A stretch of 64,000 nt of DNA from Psoroptes ovis (taxonomy: Eukaryota; Arthropoda; Arachnida; Sarcoptiformes; Psoroptidae), in assembly GCA_002943765.1 (NCBI GenBank), contig PQWQ01000006.1, forward strand, positions 1,922,001 to 1,986,000, written 5' to 3'. Both the position numbers and the translations under genes were made by a program. Under the pieces are notes generated by a model that saw nothing but the letters and a program-made list of their open reading frames with translations, searched no databases and was not told where the DNA came from. Positions within the stretch are counted from its first letter, which is position 1; every line of letters begins with the position of its first letter. This document shows, piece after piece, positions 41,242 to 52,710 of this stretch.

Positions 41242-43346
41242 ATGATTTCATCGGCTGATTTTGAATTTAATGATAATAATAATTGCATAACAACAACTAC
41301 AGCAACAATGAATGGTTTACATGAATCAAATTCTTCTCCAATTAATAATAATAACAATAATAATCATAACGGCAGCATTCATAGTAATTCATCATCTGTA
41401 CATTCAATGGAAGATAGTAAAACAAATTTGATTGTAAATTATTTACCACAAACAATGACACAAGAAGAAGTACGCAGCTTATTTTCATCCATTGGTGAAG
41501 TTGAATCATGTAAATTAATTCGCGATAAAGTTACAGGTAGATTTTACCTTTATCATTGATTAAATGGAGAAATTTTAATCGAAATTATAAAATTAAAAAT
41601 ACAAAGCAGGTCAATCTTTAGGTTATGGTTTTGTTAATTATGTAAGAGCAGAAGATGCTGAAAAAGCGATCAATACATTGAATGGATTACGTTTACAAAA
41701 TAAGACAATCAAAGTAAATTAATTATTATAATTTATTCTTCTGACTTCAAAGAGAAATTAATTATAATTTGAAATTAATATTTTTTTAGGTATCATATGC
41801 ACGTCCAAGTAGTGAATCAATAAAAGGAGCTAATTTATATGTAAGTGGAATACCCAAAACAATGACACAACAAGAATTGGAAAATTTATTTGCACCATAT
41901 GGTCGCATTATTACATCACGTATATTATGTGACAATATTACTGGTATGATATTGATGTTGTTTTTGTTTTATTATTTTATTTTTATTCCTATTTGTTATA
42001 ATTTTATTTGAGTCTTTATATCTTTAAATTAGTATTTTTACCATTTATTCATTTTTATTGTTTTTTAAATATTCTTTTCATGTGTTAAGGTGTTGGTTTT
42101 GTTCGTTTCGATACACGTTCAGAAGCAGAAAAAGCTATTAAACAATTACACAATACCATACCGGAAGGTTATGCAGAACCGATAACAGTCAAATTCGCAA
42201 ATAATCCAAGCACAAATGCAAAAGCATTAGCACCAGCATTGGCCGCATATCTATCACCACAACGCCGTTTTCCTGGGCCAATACATCATGCAGCTAATCG
42301 ATTCAGGTACTTACATCCAACAGCAACAACTACACCGACACCACCAACAATACATTCTCCATTATCAAGGTACGGATCCTAACGTAAATAAATGTAAAAT
42401 AATAAAAAACAAACCAAAATAAATAAAAAACAAACGTGGTCATTAATTTAAAAAAACATTTTAATCTTTATTTAATGTATTTAAAAGATTCAAAGGTATA
42501 TTTTTCGGTTACTTTATTTAATTATTTAATATCATTAATTTTTTCTTATTCTTATTTGGATTCCAAATTTCAAAAATAGGTTTATTTGTTTTTTCTATTA
42601 ATAATTTTTGGCTTGAAACTTTTTATTTGAAACATAAATGTGCAAAATATTAATTTTCCACTTTTGTTTTTGCTCATTAATTTTCTTATCTTAATTCAAC
42701 CAGAAATAACTGGATCGATCAATCATTGTATTATTATCGTAAACAGATATGTTTATCAAACCGTTCAATGCCATTTACGTTTGTTTTTTTGGGTTTCGAT
42801 TTTTTTCGGTTTTGTTTTTGTTTTTTCGTTTATTTACTGTTGGGCCGTATTTTGAGTTTTTTTTCTAATTTAAAATTTTTCTACAATATTTAATTTTATT
42901 CTAATTCGTAAGAAACAGTGAAAAAAATTACCCGATTCTTTTTTTTCAATCTATTTTCCAGTTCATTTCATTTCAAATTTCTTTATCAAAATTTTCGTTT
43001 GCTTAAATTATTTAGATATTCTCCACTTGCTGGTGATATATTAACCAATCCATTGATTGCTGCAAATGCAACACTTAATGGTGGTGCTGGTTGGTGTATA
43101 TTTGTTTATAATTTAGCACCTGATACAGAAGAATCATTATTATGGCAATTATTTGGTCCATTTGGTGCCGTACAAAGTGTCAAAATTATTCGTGATCTAC
43201 AATCGAACAAATGTAAAGGATTTGGTTTTGTTACAATGACAAATTATGATGAAGCATTAGTTGCTATTCAAAGTTTAAATGGCTATACATTAGGTAATCG
43301 TGTATTACAAGTATCATTTAAAACAAATAAATGTAAAGCTGCATGA
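41242..43346 (+). CDS. ELAV/Hu family RNA-binding protein (elav/fne/Rbp9-like), three RRMs
   Basis: ELAV proteins bind U-rich RNA and control neuronal splicing, 3' end choice and stability. Exons: 41242-41536, 41610-41713, 41790-41943, 42090-42306 (or to 42369), 43016-43346; 366 or 387 residues. After an Asn-rich N-terminus, RRM1 starts near residue 61 with LIVNYLPQTMTQEEVRSLF and has RNP1 LGYGFVNY. RRM2 has NLYVSGIPKTMTQ and GVGFVRFD. The hinge (GPIHHAANRFR-YSPLAGDIL) leads to RRM3, CIFVYNLAPDTEE with RNP1 KGFGFVTM, ending SFKTNKCKAA. The short-form ending of exon 4 gives NRFR-YSP as in fly and vertebrate relatives; a second donor 63 bases later adds 21 residues in frame. AATAAA lies at 43482-43487. 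Which of elav, fne or Rbp9 it corresponds to cannot be told by eye. Confidence 0.96.
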
Positions 43347-46300
43347 ATGTGAATGGATGAGAAGAGCAAAAAAAATCCACTAATTTAAAGAATATAACAT
43401 GAAGATGTTGATCATTATTTTTCAATTATCATAAAACTAATGATGCTTTTTAAAAAACTAATTTAAAATCTCATCATCAAGAATAAAACAGAAAAGAAAC
43501 AACATTTATCTTCATCATTGCTTACACATAATAATGAGAGAACAGTCCATCCGTCATGAAAGACATGTGCATAAGACAAGCACATGACACAAATTCAAAC
43601 AAGAAAACTTACAACAAATCAAAAACACAGTGCACACATACACACAAGCGAATACACGTTAAAATTTGAATTAATTTTCAAAAATATAATATTGTCATCA
43701 TCATTTCACTAATGATAATATAACAAATTTTGATTTATATTCTTTAGATAAGAGAATTCTTAGGGTTTACTTTTTTTTCAATTATTATCACATTTTTAGT
43801 TCAGTTCTTTTCACTACATTTTCTAATCAAATAATTTCAACTTACGATTAATCATTTTTTCATTTCATTTCATTTTTCGAAAAATTTCTCGAAACAATCT
43901 AGTCGAATCGCAAAATTCTTCATTATATTCATATAGTTCATTGAATCATTAATTTTATTTGAGACAAAAATTTATCATTTTTAGCGATTCAAAATAATTT
44001 TAATAACATAATTTGAGACCATTTTCAGTTTCATTGATGACGATATTATTTTATTTTTGATTGATTAAAACTGATACGTTGTTTCATCTGAAGCAACAAC
44101 AACAACAATTACAAATAAGACAAAAATGAATTTGCATATCAATTTTTTTCATATTATTATTATTATATTAAATATCTTTATATTTATATGATTCTGAGCG
44201 AAAAACACAAATACACAGAATTTATCGTAAACAAACAAATATTGGGCTAAAAAAGAGTAGTCGAAATTTTTCGGAATCAATATTGCTTTCATGAAGATTC
44301 TGAATGATTCTTCTGATCATTTTCAAATAACTTTTTTCTGTTTCATCCTTGCTCTAATCATCATGATTATTATTATTTTAATCATGATTAACTACGCAAA
44401 CACACAGACGAAGACAAATATTGAAAATTAATTGTTTGTGATGAAAAAAAAATGAATAAACATTTTGCTATTAACAAATTACAAACACCGACACACTCAA
44501 ACACACCCCCACATAAATATGAAATGTTGAACAAAAAATTAATTAACAATTATGGATTTATAAAATATTGTTTATTTAATATTATTATTATTAATTATTA
44601 TTAATCACTATTATTGATAATGATATTATTACCTTGATGCTTTTATTTTGTTCCAATGTAAACAACAGCAAAAACAATAACGAACGACGAAGTAAAAAAC
44701 TTTAAACAAACAAACATACGAAAAACAAACAAATTCATTCCATTTAATCTATTTTTCTCTTCTTTTTCTTCATATTCATTCTCATTATTCATTTCATTAC
44801 GTCCAATTTCAATTTCTAGTCTTTATTAATATATTGTCATTGGTTTTAATTCAATTTAATCTAATTTAATTCAATTCAATTCAAACAAACTAAAACAAAC
44901 AAACATGCATTTTATAAAACTTAAATTAAGGCAATTTCTCATTCTATTATGTTATCATTTTTTAATTCACATAATTTTCATGATTATTTTGCATCATTTT
45001 ATTTTATTATTTATGATTTATTCAATTTATTAGAGTTCAAAATTACCGAAGGTATCGACTAGTCATAAAAAAATTTCTTAGTCATAATGCACTTGACACA
45101 TACATCATTAATCAATTAAAATCTAACAGATTTCTGGTCATATTGATTTCTTTTCGATTTCATTTCACATTATTTGATCAAATAAACAAACGAAAAATGT
45201 TGATTTGACACAAATTATTCACTTTCATTTCAATCATTTGTATTTCAAACCAATTTGATTAAATTTTTTAAAAAATTTTTTCCTTCAAAATTTCAATGAA
45301 TAATAATTCAATTTTTTCTTTATTTTTTGCATTTTAATTTTATTTTCTCGCTTGTTTTTGTATGGTTTTTTCCCAATTGATTTTAAGAAATTTTTCATTT
45401 CGATTTTGATTTTTGAGTTTTTTCCCATATTTACTTGTTTGTCGCCATAACTGAAAATACACAAGCACTAAAACAAATGAAAAAAATTCCGATTAACATT
45501 GATTGTTTATTATACACAGAGTTACAGCTTCACACTATGATCTCAATCATTCCAAAATGAATAAAAAAATGAACTAATTGAACGACTGATTTATCCAAAT
45601 TTCAAATTCCGCATAATGAAACAAAATTATTGTATGAAAAAATGCATCCCTGACCCAAAAAACTGAAAAAAGTGACGAGACACATAAGCGGAGAAAAAAT
45701 ATGATTATTTTGAACTAAATTATTGTCAATTGAAAAAATATTTATATTTATACAAAAAATATATAAAATATATGAATATATATTAATGGTTTAAACATTT
45801 TCTAAGAAAATTTGAATATATATGATGAAAAAAAAATTAAATTCAATTTCAATTTTTAATAATTATTCAAAAGATTCAAAACGAAAATTCAATTTGATTT
45901 TGATTTTTTTCTGAAAAAAATAAAAATAAAAATACATAAAAACCAGTGCCAAAATAAGAAACAAAAACGATAAAACTAATATCAATAATTCCAGTGGGGC
46001 TCATTTTATCACTCAATAATAAAGTTTTTGTGTCTTTTGGTAAATTTAAATAATATTTTTAGTAATTTTGGCAAAAACAAAGCAAACAACGAATCTCCAT
46101 AGATTAATTGAATTCTTATGGGGAAAAGTAACGAAAATTGTCGATTGTTGAAATTCAAATATGAAAATTTTAATTCCATAGAAATTCCACAGAAAACAAA
46201 AGAAAATTTTATGAATACGCATTTGAGTTTAATTTAATGCAATTTTGTAAATTCTCAGCTGTAAATGACAATTACATTCAGGTGGCTTTTATTTCTTGAG

Positions 46301-49300
46301 AAATTTTATGGATTTTCAAAGAAAATTTTCGAAAATTTCATAATCAATAATGTCAAACATTTGAAACAAAAAAAGGCTTAATTTCATTTCATTTTTTCAA
46401 GAGAAAAGCTTTGAAATAGCTGAATATTAAAGAATGCATTGAGATTATAGATGGAAATAAATATTTCAAAATAATTCATTTTCACGATTTCCTAAGAAAT
46501 TTAATTTTATATATAAATGGTCAACTTTTGAACATTTGTAAAACGTGCGTATATTTATTTTTTTTTAAAGATGATGCTTCCATTATCATATAAGAAAAAA
46601 TTTAATATCTTTAAATGATCACTGAAGTAAAAAATGAAAAAGAAGAAGATGCTATTCGATAATGGTCAAGTCGTTTATTTGAAAAAATAATCATAATAAC
46701 GATTATTATTATTATTATGATCATTATAAAAGCGAAATATATTAAATGTAAATATAAATGTTAATAATAATGATACCGATGATAAACATTCAACATTTAT
46801 CAGAATTTGACATTTCATTTAAATTAAATTGTGTAGATTTCAAATGGAATTCCAAATTCCTTTATTCCTTGCAAATAATAGCAAACGGAATAAATAAATG
46901 TTTCGAAAATGATTTTACAAGTCAAAAATTGAATATTTAAAAGAAAAAATCAATGTTATTGTTGAAATTTTCCAATATTTCTTCGGGTCTCCACACATCT
47001 TGATACTCCAGATCGACAATTGCTAGAGAATTGATGTTTGACAATTTTCAAACTGAAAACTTTTTTTCATTATTGTAAAAAAAATAATCAAAATGAAATG
47101 GAAAAATTATTATAATAATACATTTGTTGAATCGTTGACATAATGAATTTGATCTGAAATTTAAAAAAGAAAAAAATAGTTTTTCATTTTCAATTTCAAC
47201 ATTTACATTTCTATTTTTGAAATTGATTCAAATCGTTATCATCATTATTATTATTATTGATGGTGATAACAATAATAATTTTAATAAATAAATAAAGTGA
47301 TTTTCATTCTCATTTCCATTCCAATTTTTTCAATACGCTTCTCATCAATATTTATCACCATTTTCAAATATTTATATTTTGAAAAAAATATCTATTTTTT
47401 TCCATTCACATGAGAAGTAATGTGTCACACATTTTATTATTTACACAAGATATGAATTTCTATTTGATTCTCATCATAATATTTCCATCATCATTTTCCA
47501 TAAAATTATTTTGTATGATTTTGAATTTTCATATGCATAAATAATGTGTCAAATCAATGCAAAATAAAGTCAATAAAAGATTTCATTTTTTTCTGTCCGT
47601 TGAGATTTTTTTTTTGCATTTTCCATCATGAATCAATGTATGAATAAAAGGGGCAATCAAACAATCACAAACATTCAAATATTGTCACCAATATGTGTAT
47701 TGACAAAATGCATTCAATAAATTCAAACTTTTAGATTTCTGCTTATGGCAAATAATGGTTATTTGTGATTACTTAAATAAATTCAGACATTTTTCTCGAT
47801 TGACAAAAGAAAGCAAACAATATTTAGATTAAGAATCATAGAATGAATTGACATCAAATAATGATGATAATAATTCAGTTTCGATTCAATCATTTTTTAT
47901 AAATCATTCAAATTCAATCAATAGATTGATTTTGATCGTTAATTCTATTCATTTGCTGATCTTAGAATCTTTTATCATGATTTGAATTTTCAATTCAATT
48001 GTTGTCTTCCAAATGAATGGATGCGATGAAGAATTGATTCACATTAATCAAAAATGATAAATCAATTCTTCATTCATTCATAGCATTCGAAAAAGATCAG
48101 ATGTGACATTCAATTCTTGTATTATTAACATTTTCATTCATAAATCCAAGTCTTACAAATTTTCATTTTTATTAGCTCGAAATATTTTTTATTGAATTGA
48201 TTTGTGACAAATTTATTTGGAACAAATTTCTTCCCTCTTTTTCTTATGTATCATACAACAGATATGAAAATGTGTTGTCAAGAATCATCAAATTTTATGA
48301 TCTTTGATACACATGAATCATTTGTTCAAATTTCTTTCATCATTTCTTTTTTCTTCAAATACAATTTTCAAAATTGTTTGAAAACAAATAAAAATAAAAA
48401 TGTTGCATACATAACATGATGATATGACCATAGAAAAATAAAAAACGGATTGAATCAATGTCATTTTCGCTTCTATTTCTATTTTTATTTCATAAATTCA
48501 AGATTGATTATGTTCATTATTATTATTATCATTATTAATGTTTGTTGTATGATACAAATGGCTAAGATATTTGCATTATTTCAGCAATGTTCTATTTTTC
48601 GCAATAAATTTGACACATTAGAAAAAAATGAAATGAAAAATTATCATTTGAAATTTTTTTTTCATTGTCATCATCATCATGGTCATTGTTCAACTCAAAA
48701 ATTGGAAAAAACTAATGGACGTCATACAAATAATCGGAAATTGAACATAATAAATCAATTAAGAAATTTGACCATCAAAAAAGAAAACAACCGTATCAAA
48801 GTTGTGCCATCTAGAAATGATAAGATAAATCAATTCATAAATTGATTTTCTTTGAAAGAAAAAATGTCTTGAAATTTTTATTATTCAATTTCAATACATT
48901 AAAATGGAAGTAAAAAGTAAAATTTAAAAAAAAATTAATAATTAATTATGAAACACAATTCATTCGCTATTATAATCATTATTTATTTTGTTTTTTGTAT
49001 TAAAAAAAATATTTTTCAATTAATATTTATATTCTTAGGTTTTTATGGTGTTGTTTAAATAAGAAAAAAATAATAATAAATTCTTGAAATTTGTTTATTT
49101 ATTCCTCTTATGTTTGCTTTTGTTTTTTCGCTTATCTCTTTTCAATTTTACTTTGAACATCTTCATTTTATATGTTTTAATGAATTAATGTAATAATAAA
49201 AGCTCTTCACAAGAAAGAAAAAAAGATAAATTTTGATAATGTTAGTTATACAAATAATAATATTAATAATAATGATAATTTCATTTTTTGAATGTCCGCT

Positions 49301-49723
49301 AAATGAACATTGAAAATGAAACAAAAAACATATTTTAAAATGTGTCTGAATTTGTGTATGTTGGTATTAGATTTATAAAGTAAAAAAGCTATTTAATGTT
49401 ACTTCATGTTTATAAATATTGAATATTCTGTTTTGGAAATGGAAAAGAAAAATCAAATTATCATTATGACATTTTATTAAATTAAACAAATAAATAAGCG
49501 AAAAAAATTTCTATTTTCCTTAAATTTTATCATTTTATTTTGTATCATAATCATTTGCAAACTATCAAACTATATGCAACGTGTGTGTATGAATGAATTG
49601 AGTAAGTGAAGCAAATATGTTATTTTTGCATTTTAAAGATGTATGTTAATTATATTTCATCTTATATTATCATTGCTGCTGCATTGCTATTATCAATATT
49701 CAAATTTTGCTATTTTATTCTTT
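43347..49723. other. Gene-poor 6.4-kb region between ELAV and Rad23 (convergent)
   Basis: Starts with the ELAV 3' UTR; a first AATAAA is only 136 bases past the stop, but many more follow. At the right end, the Rad23 3' UTR has AATAAA on the minus strand at 49534-49539. A 14-bp perfect inverted repeat lies at 48026-48073. No coding exon was supported; long open frames here are AT-driven. Confidence 0.5.
48026..48073. repeat. 14-bp perfect inverted repeat (hairpin)
   Basis: The left arm ATGAAGAATTGATT (48026-48039) is exactly reverse-complementary to 48060-48073, with a 20-base loop. Outside the arms pairing is weak. Confidence 0.7.
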
Positions 49724-51014
49724 CTAATCATCAAATCCTTGTGACAGTAAAAAATTGGCCGCCATATTTTCATTTTTATCACAGGCGAAATACGCTTGAA
49801 CGACAAGATATTCAGGAAAACCTAATGCTTTGAGCTATTGGTCATGAAACAGAATGGAAAATTAATTATATTGCAAATATGATAGTAATGATATCTTACT
49901 CTATCGATAGCCTCCTTATCTTGTGGAGTCATGTGAGCTGTTCCAATCAAATTCATTAAATTCGATTGGTCAGCCGATTCAGGTTGTCGTTCTGATGGAA
50001 CACTTTCAGTAGGAGCACTAGCACCTCCACTTTCACCGATTTGTTGAACTAATGGTTCCACTGGTTCATTCAACATTTGTAAGAAGGCTTCTTGATTTTG
50101 GCTTATCAATTCCAACAATCGTGGATTATTTTGGCTAATTTGTTGTATCATACTATTCAATAAATGTGGATTACTTTGTACCGTTTGTCTCATTGTACGA
50201 AACATTGGTTGATCTCGTAAAAATTCGAATGGATTCGCAACACTACCAGTATCTGATGAATCTAAACGTGAACCCTGTTCGGTCGATGCTGTTGATAATG
50301 ATGTCGCATCGGTGGAAATAAAATCAGGAATACCAGATATTAGATATTCGACAGCACGATCAGGATTATTAAAACTAGCACGAAGTGCACGTTCTACTGA
50401 GCTCCGATCATAGCCCATTTCCATTATTTGCGTCACCATTCTTTCATAAGCTTCACCAACAACAACTGTAGATTCTGATATGGTTATATTAGGCACCGAA
50501 GATTCACTTGAATCGGAAGTATTACTATCTTTTGCCGTGGATTTTGCTGTTGCTGCTGTGTCAGATTTTGTATTATCATTGTTATTGTTATCTTTATTAT
50601 CAGAAGTCGATTTAGATTCAGTTTTTGATGGAGATGATGATGAATTACTATTATCAGTAGATTTTTTCGCTTCATTTGTAGTTGTTGTTGTTGACGATGA
50701 TTGCTGTGACTGCTTAGGCTTAACAACCATTACCACAACAAATCTTGTTTCTTCAAAATTACATTCTTTAATTATTGAATCATCTGACAGTACTTTACCG
50801 GCATATATCAATTTTAACCATTCGGCTAAATAATCTGCACCTTTTACTTGATTAATTTTTTGTTTCAATTTTAACACCTATGATTAATGTAAAAAATAAA
50901 AATTATTAATCAAAATTTCAAAACATCAAAAGTGAAAAATATTCAAACCGTTTCATTTTCATCCATTTCAACATCAAAAGTTTCTTGTTGAAGTGTTTTG
51001 ATTATAATCTTCAT
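49724..51014 (-). CDS. Rad23: RAD23, UV excision repair and proteasome shuttle factor
   Basis: Rad23 delivers polyubiquitinated proteins to the proteasome and stabilises XPC in nucleotide-excision repair. Exons 50949-51014, 49900-50877 and 49724-49834 give 1155 nt, 384 residues. Residues 1-76 form the UBL (MKIIIKTLQQETFDVEMDEN then KLIYAGKVLSDDSI and RFVVVMVVKP). A Ser/Thr/Asn/Lys-rich linker follows. UBA1 (about 163-203) reads MVTQIMEMGYDRSSVERALR with ASFNNPDRAVEYL. The XPC-binding domain (about 237-295) is NPFEFLRDQPMFRTMRQ... ending FLQMLNEPV. UBA2 is split over the last intron: TPQDKEAIDR + LKALGFPEYLVVQAYFACDK, ending in an acidic FDD. Domain order and length match RAD23A/B. The first donor (ACG|GTTTGA) is weak, but phase and homology require it. 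The gene follows transportin on the same strand. Confidence 0.96.
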
Positions 51015-52710
51015 TTTAATTATTATATTATTCACAGAGATGTAATAAAAGAACGATATAATTCTTGAAAATATTAAAATTACGAATAATTTATTTATGC
51101 AATAATTTTCTTAATCAAGAGCTCTCAATTGTGATTCACAACAAATGAACAAAGATTTGAAAGAAAAAAATTATGAAAAAATTTAAAATATTTGAAAAAA
51201 AAGCTTAAAATTATACAATAGTCAAATATTTTCAAGCTTTTTTTATAATTTCTTTGCTTCGAACAGACACACGAGTTTTTTTTTCTTTCTTATTTTCATT
51301 TATTTTTCTGCCACTAATCAACTCTGTGATAATAATTATTATTTTGTAAAATTATTTATGCAGAACTTTGAGTTCAAACTCATAAAATGAATCAAAAAAA
51401 TTGGAAAAAAATGGAAAAATTTAATGGAGAATTCAATGCAATATAATAATAAATAATAACATGCAATGTGTGCGTGTATGTTGTTGCTGTTATACATTTG
51501 ATGAATGAATAAACGAATGAATGAATGATGAATAAGCATCTTATATGCTGGTAAATGAATAGTGATGGTGCTGGTGTTGTTGGTGCATTTTTAGATAAAT
51601 ACAAATGGCAGCGTGATTTTTTTTTCAAGTCAAAAGTGGCGCTATCTAGTGACTTTTTTTAAAACTAAAATTCAAATATAAAAATCAAATTTTTCAAAGA
51701 AAATTTTTTAAATAGTTCAAAATTTTTACTCATTTTCACAATTCAAAAATAAAAGAAAAGAATTTAATTAAATTCATTAAAATTCAATGAATATAAATTT
51801 ACAATTGAAATGAACGAAAAATGGAAAAATTGAAAAAAATGGAACAAAATAAAAATGTGTTCAAAACATTTAATGATGATTGATTGTAAGATTGGAACAT
51901 CAATAAATGTGTATCAATAATGATGATTGTATCATAAAAAACTAATAATTAATTCAGATTTAGATCGCAAATTATAAATTAAAATATCATAAATTATATG
52001 ATGATTAAGAATTCATTTGAGTGTAAATTAGGAAAAAAGAGAAAAATTGTTACAGAAAATTTGTTGATTTTCATTCATTCATTCGTATTTACGGGTGTCT
52101 GTTTATTTGATCACAAAAAATTTAAAACAATTTTGTACTTAAATTTGAATACATTTTGATATCAGCAAATTAAATTCTAAATATTGTGTGTTTTGTTTAG
52201 TATTTCCATATGAAAGGCACCACATGTCATTGTTTTTGCTTGATTTTAACAAATTTTTTTTTTTTGACAAAATTCAGCATAAATTATGGTTTAATTATAA
52301 AATGAGAATTTAATTTCAAATTTTAGAAAAAAAAATCGTATTTGAATAGATAAAACACATGCACACTCACATTAACACAAGTTTGTGACAGAAACAAAAC
52401 TTTATGAACCTGAATAATTTCCCAAAATGAAATATGAATGGAAATGAAAAAAAATCAATTTTTTTGTGTCAAAATCAATTAAGAAAAAAAAATCATGAAA
52501 ATAAGAATTATATAATAATGATCCTAGACTAGTGTAATTCGAGCTAATTAATATTTGTATCTATGTATTTTTTTAATTAAAATATTTTATCAGTACTATT
52601 TTTTGGTATGTAGAAATTTTTGAAAAAAAAAACAAATCAAAGACAATATTATTCCTCACAAAATAAAAAATTTGGTATATTTTCACAATTCACAAAAGCC
52701 AATCGATCGA
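51015..52710. other. Interval between transportin 3' end and Rad23 5' end
   Basis: 1.7 kb holding the transportin 3' UTR and the Rad23 promoter, both read on the minus strand. It contains an 11-bp inverted repeat (51196-51206 with 51234-51244) and a GC-richer patch at 51605-51652 with a CTCF-like motif. No coding exon seen. Confidence 0.6.
51639..51652 (-). promoter_or_regulatory. CTCF-like motif (candidate insulator or promoter site)
   Basis: The minus-strand TCACTAGATAGCGC agrees with the CTCF consensus CCASYAGRKGGCRS at 12 of 14 positions by eye. It sits between two co-directional genes, about 0.6 kb upstream of the Rad23 start. No binding data; inference only. Confidence 0.25.

Noticed and set aside
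48450..48845. 131-codon plus-strand frame with a run of Ile and a His cluster
   Set aside because: The hydrophobic run comes from an ATT repeat and the His run from CATCAT; the first real ATG is internal and no family is recognised.
50480..50833. 117-codon plus-strand frame
   Set aside because: Antisense to the Rad23 linker and UBL; a shadow of the real gene.
51196..51244. 11-bp inverted repeat upstream of Rad23
   Set aside because: Mostly A and T tracts around AAGCTT; expected by chance in this composition.
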